Virus record (IMG/VR): IMGVR_UViG_3300025319_000059
Span: 1-38,142 of that record
Reading direction: 5' to 3' (one strand)
DNA: 38,142 nucleotides
Source of the DNA: a virus
Each line of letters opens with the position of its first letter. Position 1 is the stretch's first letter. Of the stretch, positions 29,379 to 36,400 are shown piece after piece. Under the pieces are notes generated by a model. That model was not told the origin of the DNA and did no database searches. It saw only the letters and a list, made by a program, of their open reading frames with translations. The position numbers were made by a program, and so were the translations under genes.

Positions 29379-29590
29379 AAAAAACTTACAACGACTTCCG
29401 AATAGTACGTTGCCATTCGGTTGTCGTCTCCTTGCAAGGGAGAGAGCTTGTTCCGTCTAGGGTTCGTCAGGACTCTCTTATTGTAAACGTTTTCACAGAG
29501 CCAGTTATAAGCTGGTTGCACCCTAGTCGTTGTAAATCTTCTAAATAATCTTTAATTGGGTTGAGTAAGATTGTCCGATACTCAACCCTC
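29379..29590 (-). ncRNA. Candidate structured RNA or attenuator between secreted-protein and hexapeptide genes
   Basis: The 267-nt gap holds dense inverted repeats on the minus strand. TTACAACGACT (29535-29525) pairs over 11 bp with AGTCGTTGTAA (29396-29386), enclosing about 130 nt. Inside, CTAGGGT pairs with ACCCTAG (7 bp), CCAG with CTGG, and CCGAAT with ATTCGG. The ACGAC next to CCGAAT can also take the last strand, giving a competing terminator-like hairpin before TTTTTT (29384-29379). A separate 10-bp stem lies at 29558-29588. This looks like a folded RNA with two alternative ends. Known families are not matched with confidence. A 60-codon open frame (29649-29467) also crosses it. Confidence 0.5.
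29558..29588 (-). other. Perfect 10-bp hairpin after the secreted-protein gene
   Basis: GGGTTGAGTA pairs exactly with TACTCAACCC around an 11-nt loop, 15 nt after the stop codon at 29604. No T-run follows. It may protect the mRNA end or form the first domain of the folded RNA region. Confidence 0.6.
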
Positions 29591-29603
29591 AAAAGACTAC
29601 TTC

Positions 29604-30500
29604 TTACAAGCGTTCCCACCTTGTAAAGGAAAAGACCTGCGGAAGCCAACTATCAACTATAACTGCGATTATCTCGCCTCCTGCACATCCGTTTGAGGCT
29701 TGAATACCAAAGTCATAATCTCCTGTCGGATTAAGGTCGTGTATCGTTACGGAAAGGTAGCCATTCGTTACAGGAACATCCCTTAAAGCGTGTTGCCATT
29801 CTGTCTGTCCGCTTGTCCTGAAATAGATGTTCACCCTGTCTCCCTCCGGAACAAATGAATTAACTGTTGCATCACTTCCGTTTCTTACAACATGAGGGTT
29901 TTTCAAATCAAGATCAGGTACGTTATTCGTACAAACCGGAGCAGCCGCCGGACTTGGATCTGGAGTTGGCACTGGTTCGGGAGTTGGCAAATATTCACTA
30001 CAATCATAAATACGGATTGTTTCACAAAATTCACCCTCGCAAACCTCCTGATCCTCAAAATCATAATTGCTATTACAGAATTTCTGTTGTGGTTCATAGC
30101 ATCTGTGTTCTTGATTAACTATTGGATCATTACATTCCTGGCAAGTCCAAACATTCTCCTCGCAAACTTCCGGATCGGGAACAAAACAATAACCATCATT
30201 ATTTTCATAACTCTCAGGAGTATCTTCCTGAACTCCCTCTAAATTATCACAGACATCTGCTAAACAAGCTCCAGGATGATCGGAGTCATGCTGTGTTAAA
30301 TGCGCAAGCGCAGCAGGAATAGAAATATGCAGTGTCTGGCATTGAGAAAAATCCTCACCATCCGGCTGTTCACAATGACAGATATTAACAAGGGGAGTTA
30401 CTATTGCTTCCGCCTCTTTAACTCTTTCTGAATAAGTAGCAAATAAAACCAAAGTAATAAAAAAAAGGATTCCAAATAAAGATAATAATAATTTCTTCAA
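29604..30500 (-). CDS. Secreted Cys-rich protein with signal peptide
   Basis: A 298-residue protein from the TTG at 30500, chosen because GGGGGGTGA lies 5 nt upstream. An ATG at 30527 would translate through the ribosome site. It has a signal peptide (KKLLLSLFGILFFITLVLFA, cleavage likely after EAEA). Next comes NICHCEQPDGE with HISIPAALAHLTQHDSDHPG, a Cys/His pattern I associate with exported proteins of candidate phyla bacteria. A region with at least 17 Cys follows, then a Pro/Thr linker and a beta-sandwich (fibronectin-like: VNIYFRTSGQTEWQHALRDV). It is likely exported and disulphide-rich. A moron or host-surface-altering role is an inference. Confidence 0.65.
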   Translation of the reverse strand: MKKLLLSLFGILFFITLVLFATYSERVKEAEAIVTPLVNICHCEQPDGEDFSQCQTLHISIPAALAHLTQHDSDHPGACLADVCDNLEGVQEDTPESYENNDGYCFVPDPEVCEENVWTCQECNDPIVNQEHRCYEPQQKFCNSNYDFEDQEVCEGEFCETIRIYDCSEYLPTPEPVPTPDPSPAAAPVCTNNVPDLDLKNPHVVRNGSDATVNSFVPEGDRVNIYFRTSGQTEWQHALRDVPVTNGYLSVTIHDLNPTGDYDFGIQASNGCAGGEIIAVIVDSWLPQVFSFTRWERL

Positions 30501-30501
30501 T

Positions 30502-30663
30502 TTAATCACCCCCCTCCTTCCTATCATTATTCCTTAAAATTGAAGTGATAATCAAATAAAAATGAGTAGGCAGCTTATCTTCCCATTCCATAATAAGCTT
30601 ATTAATAGCTTTTAGTTTTGCCTCGTAATTTGCAAATAAATAATCCGATCTTTTGTTACTCAT
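30502..30663 (-). CDS. Small helical protein coupled to the secreted-protein gene
   Basis: A 53-residue protein: MSNKRSDYLFANYEAKLKAI, then NKLIMEWEDKLPTHFYLIIT and SILRNNDRKEGGD. Its start overlaps the preceding stop (ATGA). Its last codons form the ribosome site of the secreted-protein gene, so these genes are coupled. Function is unknown. Confidence 0.6.
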   Translation of the reverse strand: MSNKRSDYLFANYEAKLKAINKLIMEWEDKLPTHFYLIITSILRNNDRKEGGD

Positions 30664-30950
30664 AAATTATCACACATTTTAAAATAACCTAATGTATATG
30701 CTCCCCTGCCCCACTTATCCATAAACCTCCTGAACCTCTCCGCCCTATTCCAACTTTTAACTTCCTTCTCTACTTCAACAAAAACAAGCTCATCATTTTT
30801 GGTTCTGGGATAAATAAAATAAATTTTGAAGGGCCTATCCTTAAAACCCCGATCCGGAATTGCAGCATAGTAACCACTTAAACCAGATTCTATCTCATGT
30901 CCGGGAATTAATTTTTTCGGTTTATAAATAAGGAGTTTCTTTTTTCTCAC
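30660..30950 (-). CDS. Small basic protein, GTG start, possibly leaderless
   Basis: A 96-residue, basic and aromatic protein (MRKKKLLIYKPKKLIPGHEI, then GYYAAIPDRGFKDRPFKIYF, then SWNRAERFRRFMDKWGRGAY). The GTG start lies four bases after the previous stop, and exactly six bases after the -10 of a strong promoter, so transcription may start at the GTG itself. No ribosome site is visible. No family is recognised. Confidence 0.6.
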   Translation of the reverse strand: MRKKKLLIYKPKKLIPGHEIESGLSGYYAAIPDRGFKDRPFKIYFIYPRTKNDELVFVEVEKEVKSWNRAERFRRFMDKWGRGAYTLGYFKMCDNL

Positions 30951-30954
30951 TAAA

Positions 30955-31155
30955 TCATTTTATCAAGCTAGCGGTTGCTCTGTCAATAGTTAAAGAGTAT
31001 TTGCCTAATTTCCGGCAGTATAGGCACTTTGCAACATATTGAGTAGGATTGTAATAGTTACCATCAAACTTAATAATTCTAAAAACCAGATGTAAACATT
31101 TTTTAACCACTGTTTTAAAAGCCCCCCCTCCCCCCAACGGCTCCATAAACTCCAT
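30955..31155 (-). CDS. Small zinc-finger-like protein, first early gene with a clear ribosome site
   Basis: A 66-residue protein (KTVVKKCLHLVFRIIKFDGN, then YNPTQYVAKCLYCRKLGKYS). A His plus a CxxC pair (KCLYCRK) could bind zinc. GGGAGG lies 9 nt before the ATG. The region's own promoter (30957-30986) lies inside its 3' end. It might be an early regulator. Family is unknown. Confidence 0.6.
   Translation of the reverse strand: MEFMEPLGGGGAFKTVVKKCLHLVFRIIKFDGNYYNPTQYVAKCLYCRKLGKYSLTIDRATASLIK
30957..30986 (-). promoter_or_regulatory. Promoter inside the end of the 66-residue gene
   Basis: TTGACA (30986-30981), an 18-nt spacer starting GAGCAA and ending GCTTGA, and TAAAAT (30962-30957). Predicted start is 30950, the G of the GTG codon of the next gene. 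The spacer nearly duplicates that of 27575-27604, so both may answer to one regulator. Confidence 0.6.
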
Positions 31156-31184
31156 GTTACACTACCTCCCTTAATAACTTCTCC

Positions 31185-31298
31185 CTAAAAGACAAAAGAA
31201 AGGAAAAGGATAAAAGGAAAGAAAAGAGAAAACAAAGTAGATGAAAGACTTGCAATTGGAGTCTGTTTGTGAGTAAACTGGAGTAGTTTATTTAACAT
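31185..31298 (-). CDS. Possible 37-residue hydrophobic leader peptide
   Basis: An open frame whose ATG (31298) lies 7 nt after the -10 of the leftward promoter, which would make it leaderless or nearly so. It encodes MLNKLLQFTHKQTPIASLSS, then a Phe/Leu-rich tail that could be a membrane segment. The DNA is a strong pyrimidine tract, which alone can give such a peptide, so coding is uncertain. Confidence 0.3.
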   Translation of the reverse strand: MLNKLLQFTHKQTPIASLSSTLFSLFFPFILFLSFVF

Positions 31299-31305
31299 TA
31301 AACTC

Positions 31306-31334
31306 AGTATAAAAGTCCTCCGGGCAGTTGTCAA
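31306..31334 (-). promoter_or_regulatory. Consensus leftward early promoter
   Basis: TTGACA (31334-31329), a 17-nt spacer and TATACT (31311-31306), the best promoter match in the window. The -35 and spacer are built from one arm of the symmetric inverted repeat. It drives the early-type region to the left. Confidence 0.7.
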
Positions 31335-31357
31335 TAGCAAACTGACAATCCCGGAGG
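31317..31357. promoter_or_regulatory. Symmetric inverted repeat between divergent promoters (operator candidate)
   Basis: CCTCCGGG (31317-31324) pairs with CCCGGAGG (31350-31357), and inside it TTGTCA (31328-31333) pairs with TGACAA (31343-31348). The same CCCGGAGG lies in the spacer of both the leftward and rightward promoters, with the -35 elements formed by the inner arms. This is more like a two-sided operator than a terminator. As RNA it would also be a very stable hairpin downstream of the holin-candidate gene. Confidence 0.6.
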
Positions 31358-31372
31358 CTTACTGTTTATAAA
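31342..31372 (+). promoter_or_regulatory. Possible rightward promoter of the only plus-strand gene
   Basis: CTGACA (31342-31347) and TATAAA (31367-31372) with a 19-nt spacer, or TTTATA with 17. It mirrors the leftward promoter around the inverted repeat. Predicted starts fall at or just inside the ATG at 31374, so the ATG at 31410 might be the used start. Confidence 0.45.
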
Positions 31373-31373
31373 C

Positions 31374-31565
31374 ATGGAAAGGTTATTTGAATCACCATTT
31401 ATTTCATTCATGGCCGAACCGAAAAATATAGATGGAAAGAAAGATGATGCTAAGCATGATGGCAGATACTCAAACGTCAAAAGGGAACAAGAGGCCACAC
31501 AACATTTGAAAGAAGCATTAGAAGATCTTGCCTCAAAACCTCAAATTAAACCGGATCAAGGATAA
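31374..31565 (+). CDS. Only plus-strand gene: small charged protein, possible regulator
   Basis: A 63-residue frame, or 51 residues from the ATG at 31410 (MAEPKNIDGKKDDAKHDGRY, then SNVKREQEATQHLKEALEDL). It is hydrophilic, with a C-terminal amphipathic helix. No ribosome site lies before either ATG. It ends three bases before the stop of the converging holin candidate. Divergent transcription from a symmetric operator suggests a regulatory role, but no DNA-binding motif is visible. It is also possible that it is not expressed. Confidence 0.5.
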   Translation: MERLFESPFISFMAEPKNIDGKKDDAKHDGRYSNVKREQEATQHLKEALEDLASKPQIKPDQG

Positions 31566-31567
31566 TA

Positions 31568-31828
31568 CTAAAGAGTAAGCTTAAGACGCTCTCTTACTTG
31601 TGACTTCTCCCAATAAAGTTTATAAACTGTTTGTGCTTCAGCAAAGATTAAACCAAAAGAAGTGAAAAAGCTTTCAGCGTCTCCCAGTTGTACTGCTTTG
31701 AAATTAACAACTACAGAAACTACAAAACAAATAACTACAGAAACGATATATCTGACCTTTGTATTAGGAATCCAACGATTAACAAAGTCTATAGCAATTG
31801 GAAGAATAAGACCTATTAAATTTTGCAT
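31568..31828 (-). CDS. Holin-like membrane protein
   Basis: An 86-residue protein from the ATG at 31828, chosen because AAGGTGA lies 5 nt upstream (a GTG at 31837 is an alternative). It has two hydrophobic segments (IGLILPIAIDFVNRWI and YIVSVVICFVVSVVVNF), then a helical charged end (EAQTVYKLYWEKSQVRERLK). Size, topology and place after the endolysin suit a holin. No family-specific motif is seen, so the call is by layout. Confidence 0.55.
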   Translation of the reverse strand: MQNLIGLILPIAIDFVNRWIPNTKVRYIVSVVICFVVSVVVNFKAVQLGDAESFFTSFGLIFAEAQTVYKLYWEKSQVRERLKLTL

Positions 31829-31833
31829 ATTAA

Positions 31834-32019
31834 TCACCTTCTTCTCAACACATCCTGAATATCATTAATACTTTTTTTAATCCAACTAAGTCTCGTTTTA
31901 ATTTCCTGCTGATCCTTATTGCCCTTCTTAGTTTCTTTTAATACCGATCCCAGCTTTACCGAGATGGCAATTAAATAGATTGTAAAGACTCCTATTATTA
32001 TTGACTGTAACTCATTCAT
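31834..32019 (-). CDS. Small single-pass membrane protein with coiled coil
   Basis: A 61-residue protein from the ATG at 32019 (AAGAGG lies 9 nt upstream). A longer frame reaching 32064 would run through the endolysin end and the ribosome site. One membrane segment (SIIIGVFTIYLIAISVKLGS) is followed by a charged helix (RLSWIKKSINDIQDVLRRR). Between endolysin and holin candidate, it may be a lysis accessory or antiholin. Confidence 0.5.
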   Translation of the reverse strand: MNELQSIIIGVFTIYLIAISVKLGSVLKETKKGNKDQQEIKTRLSWIKKSINDIQDVLRRR

Positions 32020-32024
32020 GTAAA

Positions 32025-32825
32025 TTATCCTCTTTTCCCTGCCCAAAAGTTCTTCCAGCCCCAACTTAACAGAATTTTATAGGAAATTTTAGAAAATTCC
32101 TGATTGTAAATAGCTTGGATAGTTTCTTTAGCACTCTCCAACTGTATCTGCCATTTTACATCACTTTCCGCTATTGCCTTGGCTATCGCCTCTTTTTGGG
32201 CCATTTCAATCCCGTTTTTATAATTTTCAAAATCTTCCTTTAATTTACCTAGCTCGGTTGTCTTAGTTTTTATTATTTCAGTTTGCTCAAACAATGTACT
32301 CCTAACTTTTTGAAATTCCATCTCTCCGAAAACACCACCTATATTTAATTTTGTTTGGTCTGTTATAACAGGTTGCGGAATTGGCTCATTATCCGTCTTA
32401 ACTTTCAGCCAGCCCACAACATTGGTATAGTCATGGACCTGCAAATGCGCATACCTACCATTCCAATTCTGGTCAAAGCTGGTAAAAGCATTTACGTCTC
32501 CGGAAACAAAAATAGCAATATGGCCATATCCTCCACCAACACTCGTATTCCAGATAATAATATCTCCTTTTTGAGGTACTCTTGTCAGAGTATTTTGTAC
32601 TTTTTCAAAGAATGTAGGTAGGGGATTGGGAAAGTTTATCCAGTAACCATAAGCTGAATTGCTACCACTAGGAGGAGCATCAACACCAAAGATCTCTTTT
32701 ATACAAAGCTTAACGATACTAAGACACTCTCCGAAGTAATTACTGTCTGTCGGATAGCCTTTTTGTTGGCCTTTATACTTATTAACAAACTCGTCTACTT
32801 TTTTAGATAATTCTTCTCTTGTCAT
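32025..32825 (-). CDS. CHAP-domain endolysin with C-terminal coiled coil
   Basis: A 266-residue protein. The CHAP domain spans about 15-145: catalytic Cys34 in FGECLSIVKLC, His102 in GGGYGHIAIFV and Asn120 in TSFDQNWNGRY. CHAP enzymes cut peptidoglycan peptide or amide bonds. The second half (about 165-250) is a long charged coiled coil (EIIKTKTTELGKLKEDFENYKNG), unusual for an endolysin, where a wall-binding domain is normally found. There is no signal peptide, so release probably depends on the neighbouring holin-like proteins. It ends 5 nt before the next start. Confidence 0.8.
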   Translation of the reverse strand: MTREELSKKVDEFVNKYKGQQKGYPTDSNYFGECLSIVKLCIKEIFGVDAPPSGSNSAYGYWINFPNPLPTFFEKVQNTLTRVPQKGDIIIWNTSVGGGYGHIAIFVSGDVNAFTSFDQNWNGRYAHLQVHDYTNVVGWLKVKTDNEPIPQPVITDQTKLNIGGVFGEMEFQKVRSTLFEQTEIIKTKTTELGKLKEDFENYKNGIEMAQKEAIAKAIAESDVKWQIQLESAKETIQAIYNQEFSKISYKILLSWGWKNFWAGKRG

Positions 32826-32829
32826 AACA

Positions 32830-33099
32830 TTATTTAAGAAACTTGATCCTTCTATTATCTAACAAAATCGCTGTAAGAGCAAAAGGATAGAAAACGCCCG
32901 TAATAGCTCTCGTCTGTTGTAAATTAAGGAATCCAGCAATAGCACCAAAACGTACGGAACTGATAACTAAGAATGTAACTCCCACCCAAAATAAAACGAC
33001 AGGCTTAGAATTACCATTCCTGTAAGCTCTAAAACAGACGAATCCCAAAAGAAAAGTTGAAATAAATCCTATTATCTCTGTTATTTCTGATAAATTCAT
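32830..33099 (-). CDS. Small multi-pass membrane protein (lysis region)
   Basis: An 89-residue protein with three hydrophobic segments (ITEIIGFISTFLLGFVCF, VVLFWVGVTFLVISSVRFGA and GVFYPFALTAILL) and a basic end. Its start overlaps the previous stop (ATGA). With the neighbouring gene it resembles a holin pair. Which of the membrane proteins is the true holin cannot be told. Confidence 0.55.
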   Translation of the reverse strand: MNLSEITEIIGFISTFLLGFVCFRAYRNGNSKPVVLFWVGVTFLVISSVRFGAIAGFLNLQQTRAITGVFYPFALTAILLDNRRIKFLK

Positions 33100-33341
33100 A
33101 ACTTTTTAAAAGGAGTGACTATCGCGGAAATCACGCCAGCTACTCCTCCTATTACTGCCGCAATTAACTTTTGATTATTAAGTTGGTTCTGCAAGCTACT
33201 ATTTGATTCTTGTAGATCCTGAATGTTCTTATTGATATACTGTAAGGCATTGATGGTTGCTCCCTTAAACTCAGCCATTGACATTTTGTAACCTTCGTCA
33301 ACACCAATATCATTAATATTTACACTTCTTTTTGTTGACAT
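33096..33341 (-). CDS. XhlA-like coiled-coil membrane protein
   Basis: An 81-residue protein from the ATG at 33341, two bases after the previous stop; the frame extends to 33368. It has a helix with a coiled-coil pattern (INKNIQDLQESNSSLQNQLN) followed by one C-terminal membrane segment (LIAAVIGGVAGVISAIVTPF). This layout matches the XhlA type of phage lysis proteins, which act with a holin and an endolysin. Family call is by layout only. Confidence 0.5.
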   Translation of the reverse strand: MSTKRSVNINDIGVDEGYKMSMAEFKGATINALQYINKNIQDLQESNSSLQNQLNNQKLIAAVIGGVAGVISAIVTPFKKL

Positions 33342-33342
33342 T

Positions 33343-33453
33343 TTAAAAATACGATAAAAACAAATCAAACATGATACCTACTACCATCATTATGAACGAT
33401 ACAACTATAGCAAGTCCAATTCTTTTAAGAAAAGCCAAGTCATCATATATCAT
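33343..33453 (-). CDS. 36-residue membrane peptide coupled to the polyvalent gene
   Basis: The ATG overlaps the stop of the giant gene (ATGA). It encodes MIYDDLAFLKRIGLAIVVSF, then IMMVVGIMFDLFLSYF, one membrane segment with a short charged head. Tight coupling at both ends supports translation. It may be the first lysis protein or a membrane helper. Confidence 0.5.
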   Translation of the reverse strand: MIYDDLAFLKRIGLAIVVSFIMMVVGIMFDLFLSYF

Positions 33454-36400
33454 CTTTTGGCCAATAAATCAGGAGGGGCAGCAAACCACCTTCCCCAACC
33501 GCCCTCATCATAAATAATTTTAGCCATCTTAATATTTTTTTCCGGATCAAGCATTTCATCCCAAGCTTCCTCCGGACTCTCAATAGTGATTCCTGCAGCC
33601 TTTAATCTCTTTTTATATCTTTTAAATTCTCTGTCTGTAAAATTCCTTGAGTTTATCCTGTAAAGTCCTCTGTCCTGCGAGTACCAAAGTCCATCTTTCC
33701 CCAGTACATCACCCGGAGATTGTTTTGAATTAACCCCTTTCTGATAACCCTCATTGGAAACATCAACTTCCCTTCCTGCTCTATAACCCGGATTCTCCCC
33801 ATGAACCTCGCCCTTTTCATTGGTATAGCGCAAGACTCGCTTGGCATTTTCAGCTTGATCTCCAAATTCTTCATTAATTAAATCTTCGTATTCTTTGGGA
33901 ATAACCTTTTTAATATCTTCAGGTTTGGCTTCTAATACTCCCTTTGGCTGTTGCATTGGTTCAGTGAATCCCGGACCTGTTTTCTTAGGCTTTTCTACTG
34001 TCGCGTTTATTTGATCGTTATAACTAAGAAGCTCGTTTATCCTTTCCTCCTTACTTCTGTAACCCAGTTTTTCAGAAACATTAAGTTCAGGAAGCCCTAA
34101 TTTTGTTCCTATATCACCAAGTACCTTACCAACAGACTGCAATATGCTTAAATCACTATCAATATTTTTATGAGATTCTTTGTACACTCCCTCACTATCT
34201 TCATATCTTGTTATCACATCATCCCCTTTAACTTCTATTCCCAAGACTTTCTTTCCACCCTCCATAGCATTAACAGTAGGAGTAAGTTTGCTTATTATGT
34301 TTCCGGCTCCTTTAACAAGACTTGCAAGGGAATCTCTCATCTTTATACTGGATTGTTTTCCTTCACCACTTAGTTTATCTATTTCTTTTATAATCATATT
34401 CCTCAGCTTCTGGGCCTTAAGAGGATCTTTTTGCAGATCTATGTCTCTGTATACTTTCAGGAGATCATTTATATTTTTAACCTGGCCGTATTTTTTGGCT
34501 ACTGCAGCCCTTTGCTCTCTGGGAAGCGTATCAATTTGTTTATACTGTGCTTGGGCTTTATTGTATTCATCATAAAAGTTTTCAACACGCCTTCCAGTTG
34601 TAAAGTAATAATCCCTTAAATAAGCATTTTGAACACTGTATATTCCGGGTTTGCCTGTAAAAAAACCTGTATACCTTCCGAATATACCTGTAACAAGAAA
34701 ATCTATTTTAAGAGGTGATATATTAAGTTTCTTACCCAAAACCTTAGCCAAAGTTGAAGTTGATTCATTATAGCGCTCACCCGGAGCTTTATATTGCATA
34801 CCTGCCCCTTCAATTGGTCTGACACTGGGATAGTCCTTAATGTTTGCAATCAACTCAAAGGGAACTTTAACGAGGGGATTAAACCAGGAAAGAAACATGG
34901 CAGCAGGATCGTTAATCTGCATTTGCTGTGGAAGTATGTTAAAAAGCGCGTCTGCATATTCAGCGAGCTTATATTTAACCCCAAATACCTGTTCGTTAAT
35001 CTTTAATGCCATCATTGTTGCTATGACCGACAACTCCGGAGATACTTTTACCCTTACCAAACCCTTGCCGTTTGTAAAGGGGAAGTATAAAAACATCCCT
35101 ATTTCGTTTGTCTTAAGATCTTTATACTGTTCCTTCTGATCGTCACTTCCGAACTGAGAAACGGCGGCGATACTACTTAGGTATAGTCCTACAAGTGCTG
35201 CCATAGCAAAAGCGATTCTTTTTCTTCCTTCTGTGCTATCCTGCCCGGTCCTGATAAGTTGTGTCATTATCTGCAAGGAAGCGTTGGCAAAGGGCATGGC
35301 CTTAATCATATTCTTGCCCGAAATACCTTTTACACGCCAACTGCCTATGTGATGGAATGGTCCGGTGATTCTTGCCGCTTCCTCCAGTGCTACAACTTGT
35401 GACTTTCCGGCTTTTATAGCTTTATAGAACTCCGCGAACCTTGTAACAGTCTCTGAAGTGTTTGAGGGAATTGAAAAGACGTTTATACCTTTATTAATAA
35501 GGTCAAGTGATTTTTGTATGCCGTTTCTTTCATTGATAACCGCTTTTACCGCCTGGTCCGCAGGTAATGACAAAAAGTTAGCAAGAGTAAGCCTGGAACC
35601 GCCCAGAACCTCATACATTTCATAAATCCGGCCTACTTCACCCTTTTGTCCTGTCATGCCTTCTTTGAGTATGCGTAGCGAGTCCACAAGGGGAGTATAT
35701 TTGTTTCTGCTATTAACGATAGCGTTCCACTGGTCTGCCGCAAAATTGGTAGCTGCAAAAGCAGGGTACATTCCGGTAGTACCTACTGTGAACATCCTTG
35801 ATGCAGATACCAACACCTGCTCAAATATGTTCATTGACTGGAAAGTTAAAACATTATCTATTGTTGACTTAATAAGGCTATGGGTAAGGATAGGAACTCT
35901 TTTATAATCAATCCTAGCCATAATGATATTCGGATCCTTCTCCTGCGGATAATAGATACGGTTTTTCGCATCAGCAGTTATCTGAAGCTGTAACTTCTGA
36001 AACATATCCGGAACAACCGCTTCTTCCGCGATCTTGCCTATTTTGTTATAGACAATCTGCCTCATGCTCTTTTTAACCGCTTCTATATGGTTTCTGACAC
36101 TTGAGGCAACCGGATTTATAATTGCCCTTGCACTTCCTGCTCTGGACTTTAAGAATGAAGCTTTTACTCCACCTTTGACTGTCATAGCTCCGTAACCCTC
36201 CTCGCCTACAAGTTCATCCTCAAACCTTCTTTTGAAGGTAGCATAGCCTTTTTTGTCTGTTAATTTCTGGAAAGTTTCATTATTTACCAACTGGACTTCC
36301 GGATCATGGAGCATTTTCAGATCTTCACTTACTAATACATCAAAGACTTCTTCTTCTTTTTTAAATCTCTCTGCATTTGCAAGGTAAGCTTCAGATACTT

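Larger units (their letters stand above)
27868..29385 (-). repeat. Shared ~25-nt intergenic leader, five copies
   Basis: Five gaps between small genes carry nearly the same sequence on the minus strand: AATAACTT, a short T/A run, ACCAAAGAGG, then ATATG. Copies precede starts at 27867, 28209, 28449, 28605 and 29357. The TAA of each upstream gene is part of or adjacent to the motif. The repeat supplies the ribosome site (AAAGAGG) at very short spacing. It looks like a modular leader spread with small gene cassettes. Confidence 0.75.

Noticed and set aside
29425-29480. Hammerhead ribozyme, because CTGACGA occurs on the minus strand
   Set aside because: The needed GAAA after stem II and the third stem with a cleavage site are not found.
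29386-29610. Complete group I intron
   Set aside because: A plausible P1 and P7-like bases are present, but no P4-P6 domain and no 3' exon that continues the reading frame could be found.
29467-29649. 60-codon minus-strand frame overlapping the end of the secreted-protein gene
   Set aside because: No ribosome site, overlaps the upstream gene, and strong inverted repeats explain the region better; kept only as an alternative.
31317-31357. Simple rho-independent terminator
   Set aside because: The stem is strong, but a consensus promoter overlaps it in each direction and no immediate T-run follows; termination may still be a second role.
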